64,000 bases of DNA from Liolophura sinensis (lineage: Eukaryota > Mollusca > Polyplacophora > Chitonida > Chitonidae). Each line of letters starts with the position of its first letter. Positions within the stretch are counted from its first letter, which is position 1. Both the position numbers and the translations under genes were made by a program. The notes below the pieces were generated by a model. That model was given only the letters and a program-made list of their open reading frames with translations, ran no database searches and had not been told where the DNA came from. Positions 44,601 to 59,600 of this stretch are shown here, piece after piece. The stretch spans positions 11,527,608 to 11,591,607 of the forward strand of contig NC_088299.1 in NCBI RefSeq assembly GCF_032854445.1, read 5' to 3'.

Positions 44601-47600
44601 GTATTTAGAGGATGTAATTACTCATCCTTATTTGTAAACAAGTGCAGTGCTAAACCTGTTCGCTTATGGTTTCATGGGTTCTAAATATTAATAACAGTAT
44701 AGACATGTAACAGTAAATGCATGTTTTTTTTCATCTCATGTAATAGTAAATGCATGTTTTTGTCATCTCATGTATGAGCACACATACCTATCTAAACAGA
44801 TCAACACTTTATCTTCTAATGCACTTGAACACAATGTAGCAAATTATCATCGGTTTTTTTTTTTTAATACTGCCAGCTTTATCTACAGGATAAATCAGAT
44901 TAAGCTGTTATTGTGGAGGATGTAGCGTTGTTAGCTGTCACTCAGGTGTAACCAACTGGATATAAACCTAAACCTAACCAAACGGTTTCTCAGAGAACAA
45001 CATTTGCTCGTTATCTAGGATTATACATTTGTCTAAGAGAAATTATCTCAATTACGAACACTATCTAGTTTTTAATACATTTATTGCGTATTCGTTTGGA
45101 TCAGGGGAAAGACTTGACTATTCACATGTTTGCACAGTGTGTATTCACGCATATTCTGATGGCATTATTCTGTGTCAACTGATAAAATTACACTTTGCCA
45201 ATCCAACCACTGTAGATTTGTCTCAAAAATCAACTTAAAAGTGTGCATAAATTGCATCTAAAGTTGCTCTTTCATATGCAAACAGGTTGAGGAAATACGG
45301 TACATACATTGTACTGGTTTTTGATAACTTCAATCAAAACTGTCACAACTCAGTCATGAGGGGGTACCTTTTCTGCCAAAGTAGTGACTACCTTTATGTA
45401 GGCAGTTTGCATACCAAGAAAACATCACTGAAAGGGCAGGTAGTAACAATACAGTGCAAAGCTTTGACTCAAAAGGTAAAAAGGGTTTCTTTTCAAATTA
45501 TAACCAAACATACAGTACATTCAGAAGGAGAACCTGATTCATTTACATTTATGAGTGTAATGTTTTTACTTTTACAAATTTAACAGTTGATTGTTTTAAT
45601 TATCTGTGCGGTGAACACAAACAAAACTCTTACCTGAAAAATCTGCTTGAGAGAGAATAAGGCACGTCTTAATTCTCTGCCTGTGGAGTTCAAAAGTTTT
45701 TCTGCAAAAGACAAGAAATTAAAAGTATGAAAATACAATATTGAGCTAGAATAAAGATTCTGGAACCAAAACGTCTCTTTCGAAGGTCAACCTTTCAACT
45801 CAGCCACCAAAGCTAGATAAATTTGGCCCAGCCCTCAGTTCTGGAGGAAGGAGACACCTAATACTGGTACTTATTTATTTGCTTGGCGTCTTACGCTGTA
45901 CTCAAGAATGTTTCGACGGCCAGCATTATGGTGGGAGGAACAACTAATGTTGTACTAACAAATATTAATACATTTATGATTCTAATGTAATCTATAATCA
46001 CCTAAAGGACAACTAAAATAATAATAATAATAATGGCTTTATTTCAAGAGGTTAAAATACAATGTGTATACTCAGTCAACTCTGGGTTAAATCTACCATT
46101 AGGCCCTCAGACACAAACAATTTGAAACAATATGTTACACATGTTAGAAAACATGTTAATTTGGATTGTGTAAACCACTTGCAACAAGATTTTGAAAACA
46201 ATATATATACATATAGATATACACTGGCAAAAAGATGATGAACTAAATGTTGAAATACATTAAACAGCTCAGAACCCAACCCCAGCTTGATGCTTGTATC
46301 AATACAGTCCTCAAGTTTGAACCTTGTATGAGGGACAAGCTTGCTGGCTCATTTGCCTAAAGTGTTGGACTCTCTGCAGTCAACAGACCAATGGCAACTG
46401 AATTCAAAGCCAGATGTAAAAGAGCTTGACTATGATTTTAAGTTAGATGGGACAGTCAGCTGGCATCAATGGATTACCATTGAATTTTATCCCAATATTC
46501 TGATAGCCATAAACCACACCCCTTGTAGACAGGACATATCTGAAGACAAAAGGTGTGGGTGGTATCCTTCAATTATCTTCGGCCATACTTGGTTTCGTCA
46601 AGTTATCTCCTCACTGAGAGTAATCTCGCAAATTCTTCAATATGCTCTTTTTCAAAAACCAATCGAACTACTAAATAAATTTTCAGTACTGCTGAATAGC
46701 TTGATACATCTTACCTTTCCACTGTGTTTTCATGTCCAGGAAAGAACATGCATACCCCATGATGGGTAAATCCACTTTAGTTAGCATCACTACGAGATCG
46801 GTACCAAGGAGTTCACTTTTAGGTCAACATCATGCACTATGCAAAAAATCAGTCCCTTTCAGTCCGCTACAGCCTCTCACCACTGATTCATTTCTCGCAA
46901 TTACGCTCAAATTTGTGCCCTGTCCAGACAACAGAGGAGCTGTCATGTCAGTTTGACGCCAAACTGTTTTTTATGAATGAGTGGAAACAAAAGGCCAGAT
47001 ACTGGATAGTCTCCCCTCACCACAAATCTATTTCCTTCCCGTTGTTCAGGGGCCAGGACGGATAAGGTACCACACAGGAAATCCAAGTTCACACCGCACT
47101 ACTCTACCATTAACTTAGCACTGGTCATTTTGAGGTTACACTGTTAATTTTATACACTGCCCACCCACTTATTTGTCCAGTCCATCTGAGGCTGATTACT
47201 ATGTACAAGAGAATTTCAGGGGAGGAAATGCAAACAGAGGATTTGGTGGGAGGGGGAGGACATTTCCCTGTCACACTCTCACAGTAAGATTATTTCCCCT
47301 CACACACACTCCCTGTGAGAGTAGAGTCCAAAGTTTTGATGTCAAAACCCCCTGGGGGCAGTCCACAATTCTAAGAGCCCTATAGAGGCTGATCAGACCT
47401 TACCTGTTCAGGTAAGGTATGCAAATCTGAATCTTAACTCTGTCCTAATGACCACACATATCACATACCCCCTCAGGCTACGCCCCCTCACCACACGGAC
47501 ACTGATCCCCTACAGTGGGGGTCAGTCATAACTACACCTCATAGTATCAATTAAACACATCCATGCCACTCAATTACATGAATAAGATAGCTAACTATTA

Positions 47601-50600
47601 AAGGAATTTTACCAAAACAAAGCATTCTTCTTAATAGGCAGTACATGATTACCAGGATAACTGTATTTCACCTGGATTTTGGCTGTAAAACGCACTTTAG
47701 GAAGCACATTAAGACCTTAAAATGAAAGTTTTGATGTCAACACTTTGGCTAGGGTCTTTGGCTAGGAACTTAAACAAATTTCACAAAAAGTTTCTTAAAT
47801 GGCACTATACTCATAACTTCTGTTATGAAAAACTGCTAAAGAGGAAATATAGTAATTATTGTTAAAGCTCACCATAACATAAGGAAATACCTAATAAAAA
47901 AAGGATTTAAACTAAGAAAAATATTTTATATATTAAAATGTATACTGTAATTCTTTGACCTTTTTGCATGTTTGCAAGGTGTTGATCTGAATTTGCAAGC
48001 ATAATCTGAAGGCAATATTGGGTGTAGACTGATAAAATTATACTTTTTCTGAAGCCTTGTAATTTGCTAATCCAACCAATATAGTCTTGTCTCCAAAATC
48101 AAAAATTAAAAACATGCATAAATTGTTCTGAAAGTCTCTCTTTCATATGCGAAATGGTTATATTTGCATGCAACCATTCAAAAGAATTATGACTGGACAT
48201 TGGGAATAAGGTGTGTCACTGAGGATTAGGGTAAGGATTACTGTGAGCTGGTATAAGCCCATCTGTCACGACAGAGATCACAATCAGCGTTTACCTTCCC
48301 ACTTTAGACACACTCAGATTATGTTTACACATCTCAGGTGCTCAATGACCACAGCTATGTTGTGGTGGTTTTCAGGCATTTCTGATGACCAGTGTAACAA
48401 AAGACTAACAGTTGAGGTAAACCTAGGAGAAAAATAAGGAGTTGACCAACAAAAGATGTACATTATACTTTAATGCATAGCAATCTGTGAAGTGTACCAT
48501 TCCATTGCAGATATTTTAAACCCCTAAGTATGTTTTTCCAAACATCTTCACCTGTGGCATTATAATTGTTTTTGTTTTTTATTCAGTTTGGTAACAAATC
48601 TATTCCTTTGTTTGCCTGAATAATCTTGTGGTTGTTAAAATTAAAGAATGAAAAGATGTATGGCTATTGGATGGAGGCTCAAGCTGTGTTAGTGACAAAT
48701 ATGTATATTTGTTGACATGTCTACCTGTATATTATACAGTACACTATATACACACACAGGTGGACATGTTTGATTAGTTACAATACTACCCACAGGTACA
48801 CAGGTGGACAAGCATACTGATGTCAATCAGCCCCACATTCCTGTGGTCTGTCTGGACATCAGGGAGTGACTGGTCACTTCATGTGGGCTGCTGGTCAAAC
48901 CTCTGACCATTGGTCAATCTAATGCACTTTCTGACCTCAGTGGTCAACACTCATGAATGGGGGATTAAGCCTACACAGTGCGAGGCAGTATGACTGATCA
49001 AGGCACGAATACCTGTAAACATGGGAGCAATTTGCATGTACATGTATACAAATATTATAACGGCAATAGGAAGGGGGCTTTTGCTAAATACATCATAATA
49101 AAAGACCGCATCTCCTAAACAATATTTTTTATTATAAATTTTCAACAATGTTAGTATTACATAGTATTACATGCATCAGTATTGTACATGTATATTGCAT
49201 TTGACCAAAATTTTGGTCATTTTGTCCAGTTGTTTTATCTTGATCAGAAAAGTTTTCTGAGGATTTAGTTTGAGGGGTAGGACGATGACACTGGAAAAAT
49301 GTAATGTTCAGCACCTAAAGCAATATTTTATATATATATATATATTTTTATGTGCCTTTAAAAATGCTTTTTTTTTCAGTGAACTTTTAGGGCAAACACT
49401 ATAATTAATAAAATTCACTGAGGACTCAAATAAAATTAGAGGGATTAGTATGGTCCTTTTCAAATTGTTGGCATTAAAGGTTGACCTATATCAATCACTT
49501 TTAACTTTATTAATAGACTTTTTCACACCTACAAGTCTTACAAACGCTTCCTGTGAATTCAGTAGAGCTGTTAGTGAAGCTACAGGGAGCTACTCAGTTC
49601 GTGAACGCACCCCACCTAATAACATATGGCCTCTGCTTCCCCCCCCCCCCCCCTCCCCCGGACTTCTCCTAGCTCTACAACCATGACAACTACAGGATGT
49701 TGAGCAAGCCTCAGATATGTTACAATAGAGTAGGCACCCACAGCTGTGGGAACTTTCCCACAGTGTAAATTGCTAACTGTGGGACGACAACAACATTCAC
49801 GTAACATTTATGGTCTACACCAGCCACTTTAAGTCCGTGTGAAAAAGAGCAAACAGTTGTCATGCACACAAGGCTGACGAGGAGTATGATATTTCATGGC
49901 AATTGGCCGTATCAATAGACGCCTATTTGTCACCTGTCCGACGCACCATACAACTTGCTGGTCAGGTGTTATACCACCGTTCTCTGCTCTTTTGTGATAT
50001 TAAGTGTACACTCAGGGTACATCAGAGTATCTACATTTCTATGTAACAAAAAAAATACTATTTTCACCCCTTGACTGAGGTGAACTATTACACAGTTCAT
50101 TTAATACCTCTCTACCTTCTCCACCCACTACACACACTGCTATTCCTGGCTGACTGATACAGTCAGATACAGGTATATTTTATTTTATGCTTATTCAACT
50201 GTGTTTTAATGCCATGCTCAGGAATTTTTCACTTAGGCCCGTGTAGGATGATGGCTAGTGTAGAGATGCCTATATATTAGCAGCTGTACCAGCCAGAAGT
50301 CAGCAACATTTGCGTTTTTATTATGAGCGATTTTAAAGTAGTTCTGCTGGTAAAGATTGTTCAGCATAGAGATGCATGAATATTAACTGTACAATAAGAA
50401 GTAAACAAGATTTGCGCACGAAGTTGTACCCTTACACAAAGTTGTGTGAATCCACCTATATAAATGAGTGATTCTTGTGACTTGACAAACTGCAGTACTT
50501 CATTTCGGCACAGCAAATTAACAGACGAGCAAGCAAGGATGACCAATCATATTTATGTACTTAATACAAAGCCTGAAATCTTTATAAGTTTCTAAAAATA

Positions 50601-53600
50601 AAACAGGTTGCAAATTATGATCTACTTATACAGCTAATGAAAACCATACAAATGTGGACGATATTGTGGATGTACATGGAACAGTTTTTATCTGGGTTTT
50701 TGTTAGATTTGATTGGTGTTTTACACCGTACTCAAGAATATTTCACTTATACGACGGTGGCCAGCATTATCGTGGGAGGAAACTAGGCAGAGCCCAGGGG
50801 AAACCCAGGACCATCCACAGGTTGCTGGCAGACCAGGTTTTGTTAGAAAAATGCAAATTAACTTTCTGTTTAGCATGAATCGTTTTTATTTAGTTTTTCT
50901 TTTTTCCTTTTTTTTCGCAATGATATCCCAATTTCTGTTAACCAACAGAATACATCTCCTATTACTTTAGGCCTCACCAATTAATATTTTTGTTTTACAG
51001 GCAGAATGACTTTTTCTTAAATGTGGGGGGATGGTACAAAAATAAACTGAACAGTCATTTAATCTGTGGGAAATGTTGACTGTTCCAGCAATTGTTAGAA
51101 TTAAACACATACTAAAGTGATAAGAAAGGTCTTGGAAGATACGAAAATCTTACAAGACAATAAAATCAGATAAAATAAAGAGGTGGATTTTAGCAGTGTT
51201 GGATTTTTTAATGTCGCCTCACAAATAACAAGATTCTCTCATATCAACACCTTTCATTTACTATATGAGAAAACAGGTAGTAGACAGTACTGTTTTAGCT
51301 GCCTCTGAGAATGTATCTTAGGTGCAAGTTTTAACATCCAGGAGACCTGTACATAGCTGTATTAAAACAGCTGACCTACATGTACATGTACAATTGTAAT
51401 GTAGCTCGATCTATCTTACACCCTAGCTATCAACCGTGTCAAATAGTTTTACTTCCACGTGTATGTCATCCAAACAGGTAACACTGATGTATGATATACA
51501 CACCTATCTGTATGTAACTCAAGTATGTCACATAACTTTGTGTTGATTGAAAGGTTTGGGACTGAAGGTGCACAACCTAACTGGCTGAATAAGGACACTG
51601 TAAATACTGTGTTAATGTTATTCCAGTAGATTTTTACATAATGCTGATTTCCTTGTATGTAATACCAGTTTTAAAATATAATTTTGGGGATTTAATTACA
51701 AAATGTGTATATATCTACCAGTAAACAAATGGTATCATTTGATTCTTGAATACTCTGGTACCTAATATAACTATATACTAGAGGTGTAACATTACCGCAG
51801 TAATATTATGGTTACCAGTATTTAATGCAGTATTAAAAACAACATGTTTTAAACAGAGTTGGACATCTAAGCTATAAGCATAGTTCATAACACTAAATTA
51901 CCTTTCTCTTAACCAACATCCAAATTCCTATCACGCATGCACACACAGATATGAACATTTATATCAATCTGTCTTACATACTGCAGACAAATTTCATACA
52001 TAAATTTCTGATCCTATGAAGATATTGCACGTGCAATGATATGCAGAAAGCAGCTTCATAACATTACGGCGACCTCAATGCAGATGTAGGTCAGTGGAGG
52101 TCACGCTGCCAGGTGTTTTGGAATGCTGAATATCTTCTCGCTCATTGCTTATTGATTGCCTCAGTTCTATTGGAGAGAACCTGTTCTGACTATAGCTACT
52201 TATTTACCTATCGTTCCTGTTGGACAGTACACAGCACTGTATTCATACTCTCACGTTCTTGTATCTGTCCACTAAAAATTCTGTCTCGAAACAAAAAAAA
52301 ATGTCTTTCCTCCACCCAAATAACTATTCCTCCCAGTCCCCGCTGGAATTCTGAGCACTCGATCTCCTGTCGGACTTCAGTTATTTATTTCATTTCTATC
52401 TTTTTTTAACAGCTAAGTTTAAACAGTTTATAAAGGTTGACAGCTGTGATATGTACATGTGTATGTAATACCAACAGTTCCCATGTCTTCCTGGTTAACT
52501 ATCATTGAACTCTCTAACTGCGTGTCACACGGTGTCGCCTTCATTGGACCAATCAAATCTGACATTTCAATGTTTCTTTGTAATTTGGCCCGCTTACCTC
52601 AACACAACAAGCATGTTCTATACATGAAACATGCCAACCTGTGTCTGTATACAACCTGCACCCACTGTCAATTGAGATAAAAATAAAACCTGTTTACAAT
52701 GAAAATAGTCGCTGAGAGTACAAAGAAGAATTTTAACATTGTGAATTTTTGAATAACATACCTTAACTAGAAAACAGTGTATTTATTTATTTCTATATTT
52801 GATTTTAGGTTTACACCTTGCTCCAGAATTTTTCACTTATACAATGGCAGTAAGTTTTATGTAGGAAGGAATCCTGTGCGCTGAGGGTAAACCACTGACA
52901 AGTTTAACACCAACCAACCTTCCCATGTGTGGAGTACAAATATACCCACCATGTTGGTGGAAGGCATGCGGTTAAATAAACAACACGAAGAAAAGAACCA
53001 AAAGAAATGATAAATTACGGAATTTTGTGTTAATAATTGCTCCAATTTTATTGCCAGTCAGTATGACTTTTAAAGTTGTTTTATTTATCTCAATATCGAG
53101 CAAATGATCCACCAATATCTACCAACTAAATTATCCGCCTGTATTACAGAAAATTTTTTTCAAAATTACAGAATAATGTAGAACTGGAAAATAATTGATA
53201 CACATAGTTTTAGCTACATAATCAAACTTAAAATTATCAGATTACGCACTATTACCCAAGAACAAAAAAAAAAAAAAAAAAGCCCAGATATCACTTTATT
53301 CATAGTAATGGTATAATTATCCTCTGATGAGGATGTATCACAGACTGAGTAGACAGTCATCAGCACAGATGACACAGCCAATTTGTACTCAACTAACCTC
53401 CACTGTAAACCATTCCCATCAGGTCACAGAGGTCAGAGGGCACAAGGTCAACAGCTGGTCTGCACATGACAAAATCAAGGACTGGGCTTACCTGCCTCCC
53501 AGTGATGGGCATGTTTGTGTGTATAAATATTGCTGGTCAGATCTGTACCATAAATACAATAATCATTGTCATCACTACCAGGCTACTGACACAAACTGCT

Positions 53601-56600
53601 CTTTTCTTTATAAATATTTACCAAGAAGTTAATTAGTGTTTTATTTCACAAAGCGGCATACAACAATTTTTTTTATCGTACATTTGTATATTTTATATGT
53701 GATTATTGTATTTTATGAAATATTATCATCTTATAAAACTGGGCCCTGTTAAGGAAAAAAAAGGAAAGTTTTGCCTTTCGAACAACTAAATAATACAGTG
53801 TTGCAAAAATACACTACATCCCTGATGAAATGTGAACAAAACTACTTGTAAGCAGCATGTTACAGAATTGGAGCAAATATTAGTACACCTTCAGATTATT
53901 TCAAAAATAAGATTCTAGACGCTAGGAATATTTCTACCATGTGAATGCTCCGGGCCATCAAAACTCTTTCACTCTGCATCACAGACTGTGCTGTAGTCAT
54001 TCAGCGGAATGAAAGGTTTTCATTTTCCTATTTTTCCCACACCAATATTCAGAAATACAGTTCAGGTGTACCTTGCTCTCCATAAATACTTCACTGGATG
54101 TTAATCAAAGCCTGCACATGGGGTTAACATGACAGGTAAAATGAAGTCGCTACCTTGCTGTGATTATTTACGTCACCTTTCAGCACTGATGTGAAACCCA
54201 TGAGAAGTATTGATTAACCTATCACAGGTTAATTTTCTTACATCACAGGGTGATCATTCTTCATTTCTAAACTCCAGGGCAAACTGAATATACTCACCAC
54301 TAAACCAGATTATAGCAGATTATATACACTATATAATTCCTTTAATTCAGTCCACGGTCATGAGTTCCCCCAGGTTCTACCCAGTTTTCTCCCACCATAA
54401 TGCTGGCCACCGTTGTATAAGTGAAATATTCTTGAGTATGGCGTAAAACAGCAATCAAATAAATAAATAATTCAGTCATAGTATATACAGTATATATTTA
54501 GGTAAATATATTTGAGTTGCTGTGAAATGTTGTGTGATTTATTCATTTATTTATTTATTTGGTTGGTTGGTGTTTTACGCTGTATTCAAGAATATTTCAA
54601 CCATAGGAAAGCCACTAACTTTATGACGAGAGGAAACTTGGCAGAGCTTGGAGGAAACCCACGACCATCAGCAGGCCTTCCCACATATGACCCATGATGT
54701 TTGAGTTTCTTATTTTGTATTACATGTATCTCTAAAAAATCCATTATATTTTTTCTACTAAAACACCACTTGCCAACACTTCAAAAGGGAGGTAACTGTA
54801 GATGTTTCACAGAATTCCTACTGTGCTATAGAGTTTATAATGTACCCATGCCCACCTGTCTCATCAAAGCCAGTCAGCGGAAAATGACAACTGTAAGGCT
54901 TATTCTGACAGGTGCACAGGGCCTTAATGACCACCAGAATGCCAGACGCTGATACACTGAGCCACCTTTTCATTGATTTGATGGCCAATTTCCTGTGAAA
55001 TACCTCCTCAATAGTATTGTACCTGGACATGGTTTACAGGTATGGGAGGAAATTCCTGGGCCATTTGCCAGGTAAAAATGGACTTTCTGTATACTGTAGA
55101 GAGCTTTATACAAAGATCAGCTACCACAGACCAACCCACATATATCCATATTAAGTGACTGATTTCCTTTGTCTTCCTGTATTCTTATATTTTTACAAAT
55201 TTTGAAAAATAAATTTTCAACTTATCCACTTTCATGTACTTTTAGTTTTTAACCATTTTTTCATTAATAACAATTTGTTCATTATTAATAATATGCTTAT
55301 CGGTATTAAAATAAGTTAACATTTAGACTACAAATCTCATTCAGTTTGGAAAACTGAACTCTTTTGAAAAAGTTTACCCTAAAAAAAACTGCCCACATAT
55401 ATATGTAACTACAGATAGAAAATATTTTTACTGACAAAGGCCTTGTTACCTTGCTCACACACCTGACCCATCAAAGTCAACACACAAAGGAGCTAAATCA
55501 ACATCATCCCAATGATACAATGAAGAGCAATATGCCAGTCAACGTGCAGATCTCAATAAAAACCGCCCAACAGTTGTCCCTGTTCAGTCAGCCTCAGTGT
55601 TTATTATGCACAGGAAAGTGGCCAAAATCAATGCTAAACAGAAATCCATAGCATCCAACCTGGCTCAGATGAGGCACAACAGAACAAAGCAGAGAAAAGC
55701 TGCAAGGTTGATCTACTTTATCATTTATAATGTAACTTGCCCTATTTCCTCAAATCCCTGACTTCATTCCAGTCTGATCTCTCTTACATTTATTCATTTA
55801 TTTAGTTCATTAATTGGTGTTTGGATTTCTGGGTGGAGGAAGCGAAAATTAAACCAAACCCTGTTTGAATTTCAATTTGAATGCACTTGTCAGAAACTGA
55901 CTGGTTGAGCAGACAGCACTGGTTTAGGGGATTACAGTTACAGCTGTTACTTCACAACTTTTTACTTTTGCAATTTAGTTTTAAACCTTAGCACAAAGTA
56001 CAACAATGTTTTACTTATGTATGGTAATGTAACCAGATTTCACTGCTGTGTGACTTCAGTGAACACTATATCAGAATAATGTTGCAAAAGAAAATATATA
56101 ATTTCAAAGGTTATGAGAGAAAGAAATGCCAAAATTATTTATTTCCATGACTTAGAGTAAATTATAAGCTAAGAATGAAAGCCAAAGTATAAATTATTTG
56201 GCATCGTATGCTCCATGAAAAGGCATTACCTTAAAATCAGGCCAATACCACCATTGGTATTTGTTGATTTATCTGAATGTTATCTATCGCCACACTTGTG
56301 AAGTTTACACAAACAATATTAGCACAGTAAATACAGGTATTCACTGACTGCTCTTATGCAATTCATAATTAAAAGGTATCCAAAATAGTGAAAATTTTTC
56401 TTGTGTCTGGAAAATAACAGCATTTGAAGGTATGCTAAAAAAGTTTCCTTTCACCTGAAGACTAAATGAATTCCTACATAAATATTTAATCCATTAATCC
56501 AGGGGTGGGTAGGGGTGGGGGGGAGAGATACATATCAGACATGTTATTATCCAGCTGTCAAGACAAATTGTGCCAAAAAACTGTACACAAAAGTGTCAGC

Positions 56601-59600
56601 TGAAAAACACAGAAATATGTGACAGTTCAGTGGAGCCAAAGTAGTAAGTTACCGTTGGTCAAGCGTGAGTTACCACTGGTCAAGCGTGTACATTTACTCT
56701 GCATTGATTCTTGACCACTGGTGAACATACATGCTGGCATGCATCCACATATGATTAACTGCTTTCCATCACTCAGATGCTTAAAAAGGCCCCTTTTTTT
56801 CATATGTGCAGTTGAGCGGCTTATTTTTTCCCCTTGATTTGTTTGATATTTTCTTCCAGCAGTAAACATCGACTCCCCTAAAGCACACACAGCCTTGTTT
56901 AAAAGCAAAACACATCCACTTATACTAAAATGGCTGCTGCTGCCTGTGTGTCAAACTGTGCCCCATGCTCACAACAAACCCAGCCAGCAAAGGCCGTAGA
57001 CAGGCGTGTGTTTATGAACACATCCACATCCAGCTATTTTAAAACCTTGATTCTCGTATTCAGTACAAAAATCACTTAAGTGTATCCATCCTGTATAATT
57101 TGTAAATGTTTGTCAGAGCGTGGTTGCTATTTCCTATGTAGACAGTTTGGAGATGCCTATGACACATATCCAGTATCAACACTCTATACTATCATAGCGT
57201 AAAGAGCAAGGAACACACCTGTAACTGAATAATTTACATGTACAGCACAAGACAACCCTATCAAATAAGAACACATAATGCTGCGCAACAGGTATGACTT
57301 TTACGGGCCCTATAAAAAAGAACCCAACCCTACATATGTCCTGCCACATCATGAAGTACAATGTAAAGACAAAAGGTACGGAAATTACCATGTGAGAGCA
57401 GAATGGCAGTGCCTGCATATGTATGTAATTTCTGCTAATCAAACTACTGAAACATTTGAGGGACAGTCCGTCAAAACACTCAGCACTCATATGCCCTTAC
57501 TTATCATATGAGAAACCAACTTTCTGCCTGTACACACACACACACTATATATATATATATATATGCGCAAAAAAGCACTAAACATCAGATATATTCTGTA
57601 TCGATTATTCTGTTGAACATTGCTAATTTTAAATCCCCTCTTGTATAACTCCTCAGAGGTCTTGCTGCACTGATCCACGCCCTGACACAGACTGCAGCGG
57701 ATACCTGGAATTTTTTTTTATTAAACAAATATACAAAGCTCTAAACCAAACAAATACCAGGAGTTCTTGACAAACCAAATACCAAGAGTTCAAGGCTGAG
57801 TTGTAACCAAATACCAGGAGTTCTTGACTAAACAAATAGAAGTTCTAGGCTGACGAAATACTATGAGTACTAGACTAACCAAATACCCCATGTTCTTGAC
57901 TCACCAAATAGCAGAAGTTCTAGGCTAACCCAATACTATGAGTTCTAGACCAACTAAATGCCAGAAGTTCTAGACTAACCAAATATTATGAGTTCTAGGC
58001 TAACCAAATACCAGTGCAAGTTTTAGACTAGCCAACTACCATGAGTTCTAGACTTACAAAACGAGACTAAACAAACCCTACAAAGTCCAGAGACTAATCA
58101 AATATTAGGAGTCCCACAATAACATGAACACCAGCAGTTCGAGACTAAATCAAATACAAGGCATTTTAGATCTGGCGTAATGCCACCAGCTGTAGACTAA
58201 ACTAAATACCAGGAGATTTAGTTTACATGTACCCACATTCTAGCAATTCTATACCATCTTTAATATAAGTCAATCTAGATTAACCAAATGCCAAGTCTTC
58301 AATAGACTAACCAAATACTAGGGATATAGTTTCATACACAATATCAAACTGAACAAGTTCACACCTGACAGGTATATTTTCAGATTATATTAGGGGTGAC
58401 TCCTGCCTAATCCCCTGAATGACCTGACATCAATAACTATAGAAGACCCTAAGACTGTTATGACGGCCACACAGGTCAAAACATTCCATCACTGGTCATA
58501 CACTTTTGACATCTCTCCTCAATAACTTTGTACAAAGACCCGCTCTCTCAGGACTGAAGTGTTAACCCTTCAGTCCACCTGGGCAGGTGAAAATCTCTGC
58601 TAACATCACTGCTGACAGGCAGAAAACAAAAGCCAACACCCAGGAAACGGCTCCATCATTCACCTCTTAGTCTCTGTACGTCTCTGATAACACCATGTCA
58701 AAACGCATGGACTCATATTGTTAGCTACAGCATGGTTCACGATAGGAATTTCTACCTGGCTTTATATCGACCAGGTTAATTTATCTACCGCCCACCACAT
58801 ACTTTTTCACAGGTGATTTCACTGGTGCATTGTAGCATCCACTCAAGACAGACTCGGAGAAAAGATCTCCGCTGAGAACAAAAATATGTTTGACTTTTTG
58901 TCCTACCCTTGAGATAACATTGTTATTAGCTGGAAAGTTAGGAAAATTGACAAGTATGACTGTGAAGTGTTTAAGTAGAACAGCATAATGTATTCAGCAG
59001 AGAGTGCCCGTTCACCCCTTACACAACCACAGGTGTAAATAGTCCCTCATATTGAGGTCCTTAGTGAAATGAGAGGTACAGTGTAGTACTAGCTGTTACC
59101 TATTACATCTGGGAAAAACATACATGACAGAAGCACTGTTAACCAAATCTGCTTAACTTTTGAACAAAACATTCTTCCTTAAACTTTTACTTTACGATAA
59201 ACAGTCCTGTTATTGTTTACCCTGACATTTAATTATTTTTATAATTAAACTTTACAGATTTGCATTTGATGAAAAATGTTGAATGCCACCTGAATATACA
59301 TCACACCAGGTCAATAGGTGGTGTGTAAGCTCTCTTGTTTTCAGTTAAACATTAATTTAATTTAAATAATTTAATTTACTGCACTACATACTACTTCATT
59401 ATTAATTATTCCAACTGCTACATGTAAGAAAGGTTAACATCACACCTGGACTAAGAGCTAAAAGAATAAAGATCAAAATGTCCTTCTAAAGACACTCCAT
59501 CAAGAGGTAGCGCAAATAAACATACATGCGGAGTTATATAAAGGTTCCATAGCAGTAATGATACTTACAACATCACACGTCAATTAAATCACCTGCATGG

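Noticed and set aside
46341-46769. 142-codon + strand ORF in the large FHOD intron
   Set aside because: No recognisable motif or family; it begins at a worn tRNA-derived SINE head and has no splice or promoter context. Not supported as a gene.
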